Both the position numbers and the translations under genes were made by a program. Under the pieces are notes generated by a model that was given only the letters and a program-made list of their open reading frames with translations, was not told the DNA's origin and did no database searches. DNA of 64,000 bases from Sphagnum compactum (taxonomy: Eukaryota > Bryophyta > Sphagnopsida > Sphagnales): positions 9,420,875 to 9,484,874 of the forward strand of contig OZ234495.1 of assembly GCA_965153455.1 (NCBI GenBank), in the 5' to 3' direction. Of the stretch, positions 45,199 through 57,190 are shown piece after piece (within the stretch, counting starts at the first letter, position 1; the number at the start of each line of letters is the position of its first letter).

Positions 45199-47904
45199 GT
45201 AAGTTTCTGCACTAAATGAAAACACCCACTTCTCACTTTTGTTGTTGACTTAAAATAGAGATAAAGTGAGTACCTAAGTTATTTCCTCGTTCCTCCATGG
45301 AAACGCCAATCAATATGGCTCCTTTAGAAAACAAAGGAAAAGTTGTGAGCGCACCCACCCAAGATCTGATTAATATGATTCACACTATGTCACTACTATG
45401 TACCCCTAGTTGCAAAATAGGAAAAGAATGGGCTCCCCTAGATTTCACATTTCCAGTTTGTGTACATGGGAGTTGAACTTTGGGCAAACCATATGGGATA
45501 AAACCCAGGTGCTGTTGGGAACATCTTGGGAAATGCATGTGGGAACTTTTTGGGAACTTGAAAACCCTTTGGGAACTTGATGGGAACAAGAGAAAAACCA
45601 AAAAAAAAAAAAAAAAACTGGACCATTCATGAGTGCATGCTGAGCCGTCCCATTGGCTGCATGAAGTTTCTCTTTGCAAAACTGCTTAGGCTAATGGCAG
45701 GGGCAGAATTTTGGGGGCATAGTAGTATTGCTTAGTACCTGTAGACGGTCTATGGGTGGGTGGGTCCAAGCACCAGCGTTAGGTGCAGATCGTCATCAGG
45801 ATGTCAAGTGTCATGCTACTTTTGCGTTGCATGTCACACAAAGCCAAAACAAAAAAATCATTTCAAGTAGGAAATACTCTTAGTTTGTAGTTTGTATCAG
45901 CGTTTCTGTCAGGCTATTCTTTTTGAAAGAACCCCTCCTCTTTCCTTATTTGATATGCTTTCTTGTGAGGGGGTTCAGGAACTTGATGTTCCTCTTGCAG
46001 TTCGCCCTCTTAGGTGGTTCTTTTGTCTTCTTGGTCATGCGTCCTCCATTTTGTTCCTTGCATTCCCCCCTTTTCTGGGTGCTTTGGTTTATTTATGATT
46101 GGCAGGGTTTCATCACCTAGTCCCAGTTTTGACACTTAAAAAAAATTTGGTTGGTTCTTGAGCAGGTTTGAGCACAATTTTTCAAAATTTTAAATCCAGA
46201 GTTTTTGCTTTTTCAAATTTCTTCAGATTCAATAACTTTGAGGAGGCCTGGTTCCGGTTCCGTGGACATACTACACTTTCTCCAAGGTTGGAATTTTTTT
46301 TAAGTATAAAGTTTTACAACAAGTTAAAATTGGAAATTATGAAGGTGTCAAGTTATATAAGTTAAAATTACAATTCATGAAGGTATCAACTTTTACAATA
46401 AATTAATGCTCATCAGCAACCTAAAAAGTTCAGCCTACTAGTTGAGTTTAAAAACTAATCAATGTGTCTACTTACAACATAGATGAACATATTTCGAAAA
46501 GTTTATTTTCAAAGTTCCAGTTCCAATTCAAGTTCTAACAAGGGGTGTGTCAAGCTGTGGTGTTGCCATTTACACTAAAATGTATCACAATGCAAAAGAA
46601 GAATTATACAAACTCAAATATTTCACCATGCAAAAATGTAATCTTTGAAAAATCCTCTTGAAAAAACCAAAATCCTTCAAGATATTGTAACTCTGTAACT
46701 AATCTCAAGTTCCAACACAAGCCAAAATATCGTCTTTCAAAAACCCTCATGTAAAAATATACACACTACCTAGGGTCCAAAATCCCATAAGCTACTATAC
46801 TCTAAAATGAATCTAAACACAATATCCTTGCCTTCCAAGGCAAGGCCAACAAAAGGCTCCTTTTATGATCTCATCCTTGTGCTGATTTCATCAAAAGGAT
46901 AGAAGTCCAGTTCACAAGTCAGAACAATGTGAACTTCAACCTCTAGATTTAACACTCCAAACTGGAGAACCTGCTAACATTGATATGTGCATCATAAATG
47001 CAAGCTACTTCCAAACTCTCATTACTGAGGTTACAAAGGTTGTTCACATGAACATCTTATGCATTTTAATTGTAGGATAAGCTCCAACCTCAGACTCTCC
47101 TTGATGCCAATCCACATGGGTGTGGCCCCCTCAAAACCCTACCCTCTTCTTCCCCCATTATGCAATCCCCCTTTCAACTACCCTACAGCTTTCCCAGATT
47201 TAGGTTGAAGTAACTAACAAAGAGCCCAAACCCTGACAAAGGGCAGTAGCCTTATGGTGAAGAGGCTCTTATTTACTAATGCGCTGGATTTGTCTTGGCT
47301 TTGCCTCCAACTAAGTAACATAGTTATAGCCTTTGGGTCAGGTTAAAACAAAAAGTTACTGGAGAGCCAAGATAAATTGGGCCAAGCAAAATGAATTGGG
47401 TTGGGGTCTCAGTACTTTTCACCCAACCTTTTTCCAGGTTGATATTTCTACCTTTACCAGGTTGATTTTTTCGGAAATTTTTATTTACCTTTATCAAGCT
47501 GATATCTATTTCAAAATGTTGTATCTACTCTCACCCATCTGATATATCAATCAAATGGATTTCATGCATCCATATGGTAGGGTACATCGGAATATTATGA
47601 TGGCCCATGGATTCTTCTAGTTTCTTTTGGTGGTGAGTGATTTTGCAAAGACGAAATTTGGAGAATTTCTCATCGTAGCAAAAAATTGTCGCTTTTATGA
47701 AAAAAAAAAATTGGAAAAAAAGAAGAAACAATGTGATGGTTGTACCTACATGTATAAATTCTAAACATGTCAAAACATAAAATTCAGATCAAATCCTAAG
47801 GGATGAATCAGCTACTGCTTACAATTCAAGTCACACATAATAGGTACTAGTGTGGCTTGCACCATTGGCCCAAGTGTGAACTCGTTATGATGTAAGGTTT
47901 AAAG
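45199..47904. other. Intergenic DNA, no supported gene
   Basis: Short frames only. A poly-A run of about 19 lies at 45,599. The GGCCTGGTTCCGGTTCCG stretch near 46,246 stands out from the AT-rich background. I see no domain or long repeat here. Confidence 0.5.
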
Positions 47905-48430
47905 AATTATTTAAATTTTCAGTGAAAAAAATCATTGAAAGTTCCATATTTCCCAGATTCTAAGTCCAAATCTCACAACATAAATTTCATTAAATCTGAA
48001 TCATCAAGATCTTTCCAATAACACCAAAGACACATCACAATTCCTTCTACTTGAATTGAATGGTAGACATTCAACTGTTACAACGTCCTCAACTGATTTT
48101 CCCTTCCAAAACCTGGTTTTTTGGAATTTATTTAAATTTTCAGTGATAGAAATCACTTAAAAATCAATATCTGCCACATTCTGAATCCAAATCTTACCAA
48201 ATAAATTCCATTAAATCCTGCACATCAAGATCTTTCCAACAATACCAAAGGCACATTCCAATTCCTTCGAAATTTTCAGCTATGATTTAATTTAATTTTT
48301 AGTGAAGAAATGATTCAATATTCAAGAACTTTTGCACCGCAAGTCCAAATGCCATGTAACCAAGCCCATGCACCTTTCCTCATTGAGAGCTTTCCAAAGA
48401 CATCAATAACACAATCTGAAGCATCCTGGT
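47905..48430. repeat. Three diverged tandem units (AAATTTTCAGTGA ... ATCTTTCCAA)
   Basis: Units begin TTTAAATTTTCAGTGAAAAA (47,910), TTTAAATTTTCAGTGATAGA (48,131) and TTTAATTTTTAGTGAAGAAA (about 48,290). Each then shows a TCCAAATC/TCCAAATG-type stretch, a TCAAGATCTTTCCAA- or AGAGCTTTCCAAAG-type stretch and an A-CACA-TC/CACATTCC-like stretch. They look like degenerate tandem copies of a noncoding unit. Confidence 0.55.
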
Positions 48431-49069
48431 TTGGTGGATCTCATAACTACAAAACAAAACAAACTACCTTTCTTCATAGATAGATTGTTTTAAATGTCAT
48501 CCATAAAGCATCCATGAAGCACTTTTAAGAGAAATTTCTTATTGTGTTTGGAGGGCACCATATGTGTCTAAATATCACTCCCAGACAAGAGGATGATTTT
48601 TATTCTTGGTCATTAAGAGTGGGACATATCTTACACCCTACTAATCTATCCTTATAAAGGTTAATTCACACTTAATGATAAGCTATCAAAAATGATAGTT
48701 AATAAGTTAATTATTGAATCAAATTCAAATGTCACTCATTTCTTTTTACTTTTTAATTAATTAGTCGTTGTTTATCCTTGTTCACACATGAGTAGATAAT
48801 TAGGTTAGTAAGCTACTAACAACATGCTAGCCTACCATTGTTCATACTTGAACATGATAAAAATAATGGTAACCCTATTGTGCATTGTCCTTCAAAGCTC
48901 ATGATGAAGTTTCATGGCTATTGTGCACCGTCTTTAAAAGTTCATGATTAATCTTCATAGCATGTTCGCAATTATTCTTTTACAAGTTTTGCAATCCTTT
49001 TAGAAGGCTTCAATTTATTTTTTAAAATGTAACATTTTTTCATTATTATTCTCTGTCTTTGGTAATGGT

Positions 49070-50241
49070 TGGCAATGCATCATTTTTGCGCTTTCAAATG
49101 TTTCCTTGTGTTTCTCAAATTTCAGTCTATTGTGTCATTGAATTATATTTTTCACATTGAATTTTCTTTGAGTTTGTTGCATCATTCAAACATCATTTGT
49201 GTCATGACCATAACTTTGGGCTTGCCTTGACCTTGGGTTCGCGACTAAGGCAAGGGCATGAAAAGGTGCGGGTTGAGAGTGTAACCCGATAGTCACACTC
49301 ACACTCCTAGGAATGTGAGAGAGTGTGAGGGAATGAGCCCACACACTCCCAAGTGGACTCCCACTTTGAAAGTTGGAGTCTTTGTGGAGTCCCAAATTTT
49401 TAGAGAATGATTTGAAAGGTAAAAAATCCTTGGATTGAAAAAAAATTTATACCATTGGAAAGCTCTCAAAACGTAGATGTCTAAAATGGGCTTGCATGAT
49501 CCATTTGAGTACATACAACACAAGTTATGGCCGAAAGAAGGGCCGAAAGTCAATGTGTCAATTTGACTCCCAACCACTAAAAGTCGAGAATCGCCTTGAA
49601 TTACGTGTGTGCAAATGGCGTGCCACATATGTTTAGAAAGCTTTTGATGAAGGCTAAAATTTGGTTTTAAACTTCACCTCAATCGGAGGTCTGCACAAGA
49701 AGTTATGGGCCTCCAAAATTGTGGAAGTCTCAATTTCAAAAATTTCTGGACCCCCAACTTGGGAGTCTCGAGAAAAATGACATTGGGGTGCAAAAAATAC
49801 TATAAAGGGGAAGGTGGTGGTTTCTTCCAAGTCCGGGCTATGGTGAATATTGTGAGTTTGTGTATGCCCATGGCTCGTTCGTGCATCAAAAACATTCCAA
49901 CTATGCACTAACCAACTTGTTGTTTGGTTTGTGCAGGTCCATATGAATAATTGACCCATTTGTCATTCGTTTTAGTCCCCATCCCGGAGCTCTAAGATGC
50001 CTTTCTTACCTTCGAAGTGTTGCGAACTAATGAACGTACCCCAACTGCTTCTTCTGCTATTTTCACTTTTAGATTTGCATTTGAGTCTTTCAAAGAGTTT
50101 GGGGACACGTCAATTTAGCAATGGATCATTTTTGCACTTTCAGATGTTTCCTTGTGGTTTTCAGATTTAATGTTATGTCTTTTGAGTTATATTTTTCACA
50201 TTGAATTTTTTTTAATGTGTTGCATCATTTGAATTGTATCA
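49070..50241. repeat. About 128-bp direct repeats flanking a 0.9-kb segment
   Basis: 49,070-49,199 (GCAATGCATCATTTTTGCGC...) and 50,116-50,241 (GCAATGGATCATTTTTGCAC...) share order throughout, including TATTTTTCACATTGAATTTT and GTTGCATCATT. The 0.9-kb interior is less AT-rich than its surroundings. The arrangement resembles a short LTR-type or segmental insertion, but no retroelement gene is visible. Confidence 0.5.
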
Positions 50242-50699
50242 TTCACATTGTAATGCATCATTTGAAGTTTGTTTTTTTGGTCTAGTTCTTGTAGTTGGTT
50301 TTGCAGGTGCATAATTTGATCACACATGGTTAGAACAAAGATGAACTTCACAATGCATCTTCTTAAAAGATGATGTGCAATTGTTTTTAAAATAATGCAC
50401 AATGTGCTAATCCTTCAACAATTTGAAATTTCATGTGTCTATGAACTTTTGGGCAATTAGAGGCTTGGTGATTAGGATAAAGTGAAATTGACCACATGGT
50501 ACTACCATTTCTTGATAACACAATATGACGATCATTGCTAAATCAAACATTTTTGCATTAATAAAAAATTTATGTAATGTTTGACACTTAAATTGTTTCC
50601 TTTGATGGAAAAGAGAAACGTTAAGTTTCGATCAACGGTGCTTCTGAATATCTGCATGGTTTGTAGCTTGTACAAGTTGGTTCATGCTACTTGATATTT

Positions 50700-51460
50700 C
50701 CATTGTTTTAAACTTTTTGATATCGAAAAATATATTATGCATCTAATGTTGCATGAGTTTATATCTGTTGTGAATGTAATGTTGAAAAGTAAGTTTCAAT
50801 GGTTTGACAAGATTGAGATGGTGGAAATCATGATTGGTTCAAAGATTTCTATAACTTGCCATTAATTCATGGTGCCATAGATGCAACACATATACACCTA
50901 TAGAAACCAAAAGGCCAATGTTTTGTAGTTGATGACTATTATTTCAAGTTGAAAGGATATAACATTTAGCTACAAGCAACTGTGGATCACCAAAAATGAT
51001 TTTGTAATATCTTTGTTGTTGTTCCTAGTTTTGTGAATGATGCATGAATATTGTAGTTTTCTTTTTTGTATCATTGAACCATTGATACAAACTTGTTTTG
51101 TTGTTTATTGCAGAGAAGAAGGAATTCAACCATATATCCTTGGTGATAAAGGTTATCCCTCTCTTGCCTTGGTTGATGGTGCCCCACAAGTAAATTGGGG
51201 TGTGGCATACTATTCTTGAAGTTCTATTCAATCGACAATTGTTTCATGGTAGAAATGTGGTGAACTTTTTTAGGATTTTGAAAAAAATGTTCCAAGAATT
51301 GTAGTTGAAAATAAATCTACATATCCATTTTCTACCAAATGTTGTAGTTTGTTGTTGTATATTACACAATTTGATTATGAGTGGTAGAATAAGGATATAT
51401 AAACACGAATGATTCAACTAGAAATTGAAAATGCTCAACCAAATTTCCAAGGTGAAAGGA
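50700..51460 (+). pseudogene. PIF/Harbinger-type DDE transposase relic
   Basis: The plus-strand frame near 50,835 reads DFYNLPLIHGAIDATHIHL, a stop, KPKGQCF, then DDYYFKLKGYNI, a stop, LQATVDHQ, and FVNDA. GAIDATHI...LKGYN-LQA-VD...-NDA is the catalytic core of plant Harbinger/HARBI1 transposases: Asp in DATHI and the second Asp in NDA. After a possible intron with a TATTGCAG acceptor, EEGIQPYILGDKGYP matches the block before the third acidic residue. Several in-frame stops make it inactive. Confidence 0.7.
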
Positions 51461-52301
51461 AAACGTATGAACAAGGAAATGTAGACATTGATGCTAAAAA
51501 TAAACACATTCATTTACAAGGTGATGAAATATAAGGAATTGCACAAAGAACATAGTTATATCAGTTATTTGGGAACCATAGGCCACAAAGGAGTTGAATG
51601 TTTTTTTTGCTACAAATGCACACATGACAAATGTTGTCTGATTGAACAAATGAAATCAAAGGTTCGATATATTTTTTTACATTTGAGTCTTTGCATTTTT
51701 TTTTCAATTCTTCTTTTCATTCTTGTTTTCATCACTAACCTCATGTATATTAATAGCTTTTGGACTAAAATCATTAGAAGAATTTGAAAGTAGGTCCATA
51801 GGTGGAGGCATTTTTTATTTATTTTAAATAAACACATGGCACATTGCCAAACTCAAATTCACCATAACAGTAACCAAATTTTTGTTGGTCTAATGAATTT
51901 TTTAATCTCTCATCTTGAGATATTGGAGTTGTTCTTTAGTTGTGAATGATTAAACTTTGTTACAACACTTTTCAATCTCTGATTGTGTGACGTTCATTCA
52001 TTCCATAATTTCAATGATGGAATTTGTTGTTGTTGTTTGAAGCTTCAATGATCGGGGAGAATACATTTGACCTCTTGTGTTTAATCCATATGCTCATGAG
52101 TGCTATTAAGGTTGTTGGATGACTTGTAATGTTGCCCCAGCCGATGGAATGTTCGCAAAATTGACGAAGGTGCAACGCTGATTTCCTTGCTTGGACTATG
52201 AGAAATCATCCAGGTTTATGAAATTCCCATGAAACCCTTCAACTCTTGCATTTGAAATTGTAGCTTGTGATTCATTATTTTCTCATTCTTTTGGCACATA
52301 A

Positions 52302-53081
52302 TCATCTCTTAGAAGTTCTTGCATCATTGATGTTTGAGGTATGAAATATTCCTTTAATTTTCATCCACTTGGTGGCGTAAACTCCATCACCCTCGGCTTG
52401 AAGATCTTTCACATGACCAAGTGTGTTGATCATCCTTTCTCCTTGGAATGCTTGAATAACATCATCAATTGAATTGCTTTGGAAGATGGTGGTGGTCACA
52501 GTTGTCAATTGTGAGATCCTAGAATGTTATGTGGTGCCCAATCCCTTTAAGGTAATTTGAGACTTTCTTGTAGTCAGAACTTAGGCCATTCCACTTATCT
52601 TTGCACATTTTCCCATTGCAAGGAACTTTCAATTTTGTGATATTTTGCAATTGATCAGTTATTTTATCCCATTTCTTATGGCAAGTACCATATGAAAGCA
52701 AGAATCAACCAATTTTTTCAAAGTTAAATGCTCCATTTTCTTGCATCAGATTAATACAAATCATATCTATTAGTGTTCCTAGTTACCTTGTTTTTGTTGA
52801 AAAGGTTCAGCTTTTCCCAACATTGTGCTTGTTATCAACATTGTAGTTTTTATTGGTGTTGCACTTGCTCTTGGTGTTCTGGCTATTCCACATGATATTG
52901 TAGGTGTTGCTTTCAATTGGGCTTCATGAGGTGGCATCCAAGCCAATCTTCCCCTTCCATGTCCCCTACTTCTTCCTCTCCCTACACTCATGCAGATGTT
53001 TATTGTTGTGATTGAAAATCGACATTGTCCATTTCCCAAAATATTGTGAAGGGCTTTGACAACACGAATCAATGCACACAT
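52302..53081 (-). pseudogene. Myb/trihelix-like DNA-binding ORF of a PIF/Harbinger element
   Basis: From 53,081 the minus strand encodes a basic Gly/Arg-rich start (SVGRGRSRGHGRGRLAW). From 52,701 it encodes TCHKKWDKITDQLQN, KMCKDKWNGLSSDYKKVSNY and GIGHHITF, the three-helix pattern of plant Myb/SANT- or trihelix-like domains. PIF elements usually carry such a second protein that works with the transposase. It stands about 0.8 kb from the dead transposase and on the opposite strand. The frame is broken between segments, so this is probably a relic. Confidence 0.55.
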
Positions 53082-53555
53082 GAAAAAAATTCATGTGAAG
53101 TAGAAAACCTTAAGGCAAGAAGTGAAAGAGATGTTAGATTGAAGAAATAAGGTCATGGTAAAGAGAAGCCGACACTGATTAATAGTCTACTATCCAAGGT
53201 TCCATGGTGATATATTACCACTCATGACATGCGCAGGAATGTATAAGCTTTGATGATATTTTTTGGACCAATTAGTAGTTTAACATTTCATATCTTTCTG
53301 GTGATAGCAATATTGTTAACTTGCCACATCATCATGCCACATCTGATATTTATCATAAAGCCATGTTGTATATGAATAAAGATTGGAATTGATTAAGTTA
53401 TCACTTGCATTATCACCAAGTTTGAATTGACCTCAAGTAGGCATAAGATCCCTACCCCAACTCTTAAGGAATATGTGTGAAGAACTGGTGTTGGGTGGGT
53501 ATTAAAAATTGCATCAAACCTATAGGTTCATTGGTTGGTTACCTTGTGCTTTACC

Positions 53556-53667
53556 AAAGGTAAAGCCTTAAGGTGGGGGACATTCCCAAAATGCAAGGTT
53601 GGGCTCTGTTATGGCCTCATCCAAAACCTTATTTTGCAAATGCCCCTACATTAAGGCTTTACCTTTT
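53556..53667. repeat. 112-bp foldback with about 42-bp arms
   Basis: The left arm AAAGGTAAAGCCTTAAGGTG(GGGGACATT...) pairs with the right arm, whose reverse complement reads AAAGGTAAAGCCTTAATGTA(GGGGCATTT...). The arms continue inward to CAAGG/AATAAGG around a loop of about 28 bp. A relative of the inner part lies at 62,064-62,140. Confidence 0.8.
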
Positions 53668-53944
53668 ATATCAAAATGAAGTGTCAATTGATGTTGAAAG
53701 TGCCAAAAAGTGCGATTGTTCGGCTTGAGGGATGGTTTTCCTTAGGTCCAAATGCCTATGGCATGCGTTCATACTGTTCAAAGTGAAAATTGACCAACAT
53801 TTTCATTAAAGCATGTTTTGTCCTTCTCTAGGAAGACCTAATTGAAATTTATACATAAAGTTGAAAGATTTTATAAATCAAATGTATAACTCATACTTGT
53901 ATAAAATATATATAGTTATAAATCCTTATATAAATCTACACCTA

Positions 53945-54010
53945 TATCTAGGTAGGTGGGTAGGTTGGTTATTGGTAAGTCATAGTTAGGTAGATAGGTT
54001 GTAGGAAGGT
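53945..54010 (+). repeat. (TAGG)n-like cluster
   Basis: CTAGGTAGGTGGGTAGGTTGG, GTTAGGTAGATAGGTTG and GGAAGGTAG follow one another imperfectly. Confidence 0.7.
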
Positions 54011-54074
54011 AGATTACAAATCTCAAATAATTTGAAAAATATAAACATATTATATTGATGTTATATTACAAAGT

Positions 54075-54150
54075 TATATGGTGGTTGGTTGGCAAAGACA
54101 TTGATTTGAAACCATGGAGATCCAAGGTTCAATTCTTGTTACTAACACAT
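54075..54150 (+). mobile_element. Possible tRNA-derived SINE head
   Basis: GTGGTTGGTTGGCAAAGAC (54,081) resembles an RNA polymerase III A box and AAGGTTCAATTCTTG (54,124) a B box, about 43 bp apart as in tRNA genes. No cloverleaf closes, so it is not a tRNA gene. The 3' end of the putative SINE is undefined. Confidence 0.3.
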
Positions 54151-54223
54151 ATTAACTATTAGTAGAAAAACTAGTAGTCAACTTGGCCATGCTAAAATCA
54201 ACTTGTTTAGTATGACTACTTGG

Positions 54224-54457
54224 TCAAATGGGAAAATGGACATCACCATTTCTTTTTTTTGAACAATTTTTTGTAGTCAAATAAACTGTGTTTTCTTGTA
54301 ATGTTTCAATTATTTCAAAAAATTTAAAGGTGTCATTCTTGTGTTTAATACAATAAGCTACATGAAAACTATTATGGTTATCTTTCAACAAAACTATGTA
54401 AAAGGAACCTTCAATTGATGCCATAGACATTGGGCCACATAAATTTGTGTGGTGCAA
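54224..54457 (-). pseudogene. Ty1/copia integrase fragment
   Basis: The minus-strand frame contains HHTNLCGPMSMASIEGSFYI, VLLKDNHNSFHVAYCIKHKN and DTFKFFEI. This matches the start of the copia integrase core (H-D-CGPM...G--Y...L-DD-SR...Y-LK-K). The first acidic residue of the triad is replaced by Asn in this frame (TNLCGPM where TD is usual). Nothing else of gag-pol is recognisable nearby, so it is a scrap. Confidence 0.6.
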
Positions 54458-54459
54458 CT

Positions 54460-56890
54460 TTTTTAATTTCTTGGCTTTTTTTTCTCTCTCTATTCACAAG
54501 AATTGGTTACTTATAACTTTTGCTAGATTTTTCCTCACCATTTGTTATCACATTTGTGCTAATATATGCCCCCAAACAATCATGTAACCTATTTATCTTT
54601 TTATGAAATAAAAATGACTTTATGCTATATGTTTTCCACCAACCTATACTAAAACGTATATTATCTCTACAATCTACTTGTTAAGTTGATAAAATTTAGT
54701 AACAAAAGCCAACAAAAAAAATTATATGTTCAATGTTTTTACTTGAATGATCAAAGATGAGATATAATTCTTATATTATTGTGCATTAATTTTCAAATTC
54801 CATATCATAAAATAGGGTGAAAGTAAATTTTTATGGATGCAAGTAACTTTTAAAGTCTACTTTTTGTAGTGTAGCATTTGTTTGAAATATGTGTCAAACT
54901 ATAATGTCTCATTTTAAACTTACTTTTAGGTCGTCAACTTTTTGGTATATTTATCATATTTTCACCTTACAAAATGAACCAAATTGGTCCAGCTTGATGT
55001 TTATGAATTAAACACAATAATTTGGGCATGCATTGTATAAAGTTGCCTTATTTTGTACCCCTTTCCATTTTGATGTATTTTCCATTCTTAATGAACCTTT
55101 GTTTCATTTTTTCACAACCATTTTCATATATTGTTGAAATACCTTTGCCATCCAATTGTCCAACAAATAAGTGGGTTGTAGCTCAACCTTAGGATGTACA
55201 ACCTATTTTGAAAGATTCTTAGATCCATTTACCATTGATTAGACAAAAAAGGTTTATGTTAAACTAATAGCCATATGCCATTTGGTTTGGTTGTCCGCCA
55301 CAAATATTTTCCACTAGCCTTTCCTCATAGGTGTTAAAGAATGAAACCAATGGTTTTCATCATTCATGTGTTGTGTGGTTGTTGAATTTGAGTACCACTC
55401 ATTTTGTCTTGAATGTAAATTTTTCTTTTTTGGGAATGACTCCACTTTCAATGGTTGCAAATTGTCATGTATTCATCAACTTTGGACAAAAATATCACTC
55501 ATTGTACATAGTCACTCTTTTATAGAAGACTTATTGAGGTCTTTTATCTACGACCTTTGAAATAGCCTATCTATTATCATGAAAGCATTGCTTGTAATAG
55601 TAGGTTGGCGAGTAGAATTATTTGTGAAATTTTCTTGATTTTAAAAATAATTATGGGTGGAAGCATGGTAAATAGACACAAAAGTGAATGTCTTCACTTT
55701 TATCATTTATGATGTATCATGCATATATTTAAAAACATTCATCAAAATGCGTGGAAATACAATTAAAAAAAGGTCTTGTATTAAATTTATGATAATTTTC
55801 TTTCAAAAAATCATGAACCTAAAGTAAATCAAAAGTATATTAAAATATGAAATTTAAACTTGTGTTTTTAAATATTTTAACACAAAATATTGAATTGAAT
55901 ATGTATGTAGTAAGCTAGGATATAACTTACATCATTGTATTCTTGAGGGCACCATAAAAAAAATAAAATTATATTTGTTAAAACCTACTTCACATGTGAT
56001 TCACAATTTTTTTTTCCACGTTTGATAATTACCCTTGAAGTGAAAAAAGAATGCTAATAAATAATGAGATGAAACCACTCTCATGCATTTGGCCTTGATA
56101 ATAGTAATTCCCATATAGATATTACACATTCTCCTTTGCACTTTGTTCATGGATCATTGTCAGAATTGACCACATTCTGTTGTGCAATGACACAATTCAC
56201 ACGTTGAAGCTTATGAACTCTATCAATGACTTGTAAGGGCCAAAGGTAGTATATCTTATCTTTCAAGCAACTTTGTTAGTAGCAACACTCTTCAAATCAC
56301 TCCAATCCACAACTTTGGTTGTTGAAATAATACCTATTACATTTCAAACTTCAAATCTCTCAAATGAATTTTTGTGCCCTTGCTGTTTCTTTGATCTTTG
56401 CCATCTTGTATGACCTATTTCAAGAAACTATGAAACATTCATTATGTTGGAGAAAATTATCTCCATGAATATATAACCTAAATCACTTCAACAAAAGACA
56501 TTCACATCATGTGCACTATAATCCATACATCCTAACATACAAGCATACGTCAATTAATATAAAAGAGAAATGACATGTTCCTTGAAAGATAGAAAAATAG
56601 ACACACATTGATTGTAGTAAGAAAGAAAAAGGTGACTATCTATAGGTAGGAATCCTAATTTGAAATATGATCAAGAATAAAAAAAGCCTATTCATATGAT
56701 GTTAGTATGATGTTGATGATTGTTCAACTTCAATCATCCATGAAAACAAAGAATAAAGAGCACATGGGGACCAAAAAAATAATGAAACCCTAAATATCTA
56801 TTAGGGACAAATGTGAAATTTGGATTTACAAATTCAAATCAGTCATTCATTGCACTTGGCTCTGATCAGTGTCCATTCTTTGGACAACTT
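54460..56890. other. AT-rich DNA, possible decayed retroelement flank
   Basis: No supported gene. The minus strand between 54,460 and 55,420 may extend the copia scrap, but frames are too broken to align. Minus-strand translations near 56,080-56,350 read like decayed protein without a recognisable domain. Confidence 0.4.
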
Positions 56891-56891
56891 C

Positions 56892-57190
56892 TAACCAGTG
56901 TGGGGGGCAGTTATTAGAAATTGCACCAAACCCCCGATCAGGTATCACAATGGTTCTTAGGTTGATGATCATAGTTCTCAAAAATCAAATACCCATTTCG
57001 GACATATAATCATAGTCGTCAAAAAAATTAAATGTCGCATTCTAATATGAAACTGTGGTTCTCAATGTTTTTGAAATATTGAAATAACCGCCCAGAAAAT
57101 TATTGTCAGTTCTTTCATGATGCCCAATGGTTCTTTAAGGTTTTTGAAACAACCAGAACTGGCATTATTTTAAAATTCAAAAGACCGGCG
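56892..57190. mobile_element. Copy of the CAGTGT-GGG / GGTTCT repeat family
   Basis: Begins AACCAGTGTGGGGGGCAGTTATTAG, then AATTGCACCAAACCC, as in the reverse complement of the 27.7-kb copy (TTATTAGAAAACGGCACCAAAC). The interior repeats CATAGTTCTCAAAAATC, TGTGGTTCTC and TGGTTCTTTAAGG. The end near 57,165 (CCAGAACTGGCATTA) is only weakly inverted. Confidence 0.5.

Noticed and set aside
48650-48870. Possible third Tourist-like MITE (GGTTAATTCACACTTAATG)
   Set aside because: The left end is only loosely similar and no convincing right end was found.
49186-49959. Minus-strand frames of 69-109 codons
   Set aside because: They coincide with the less AT-rich interior of the direct-repeat pair, overlap in different frames and show no domain.
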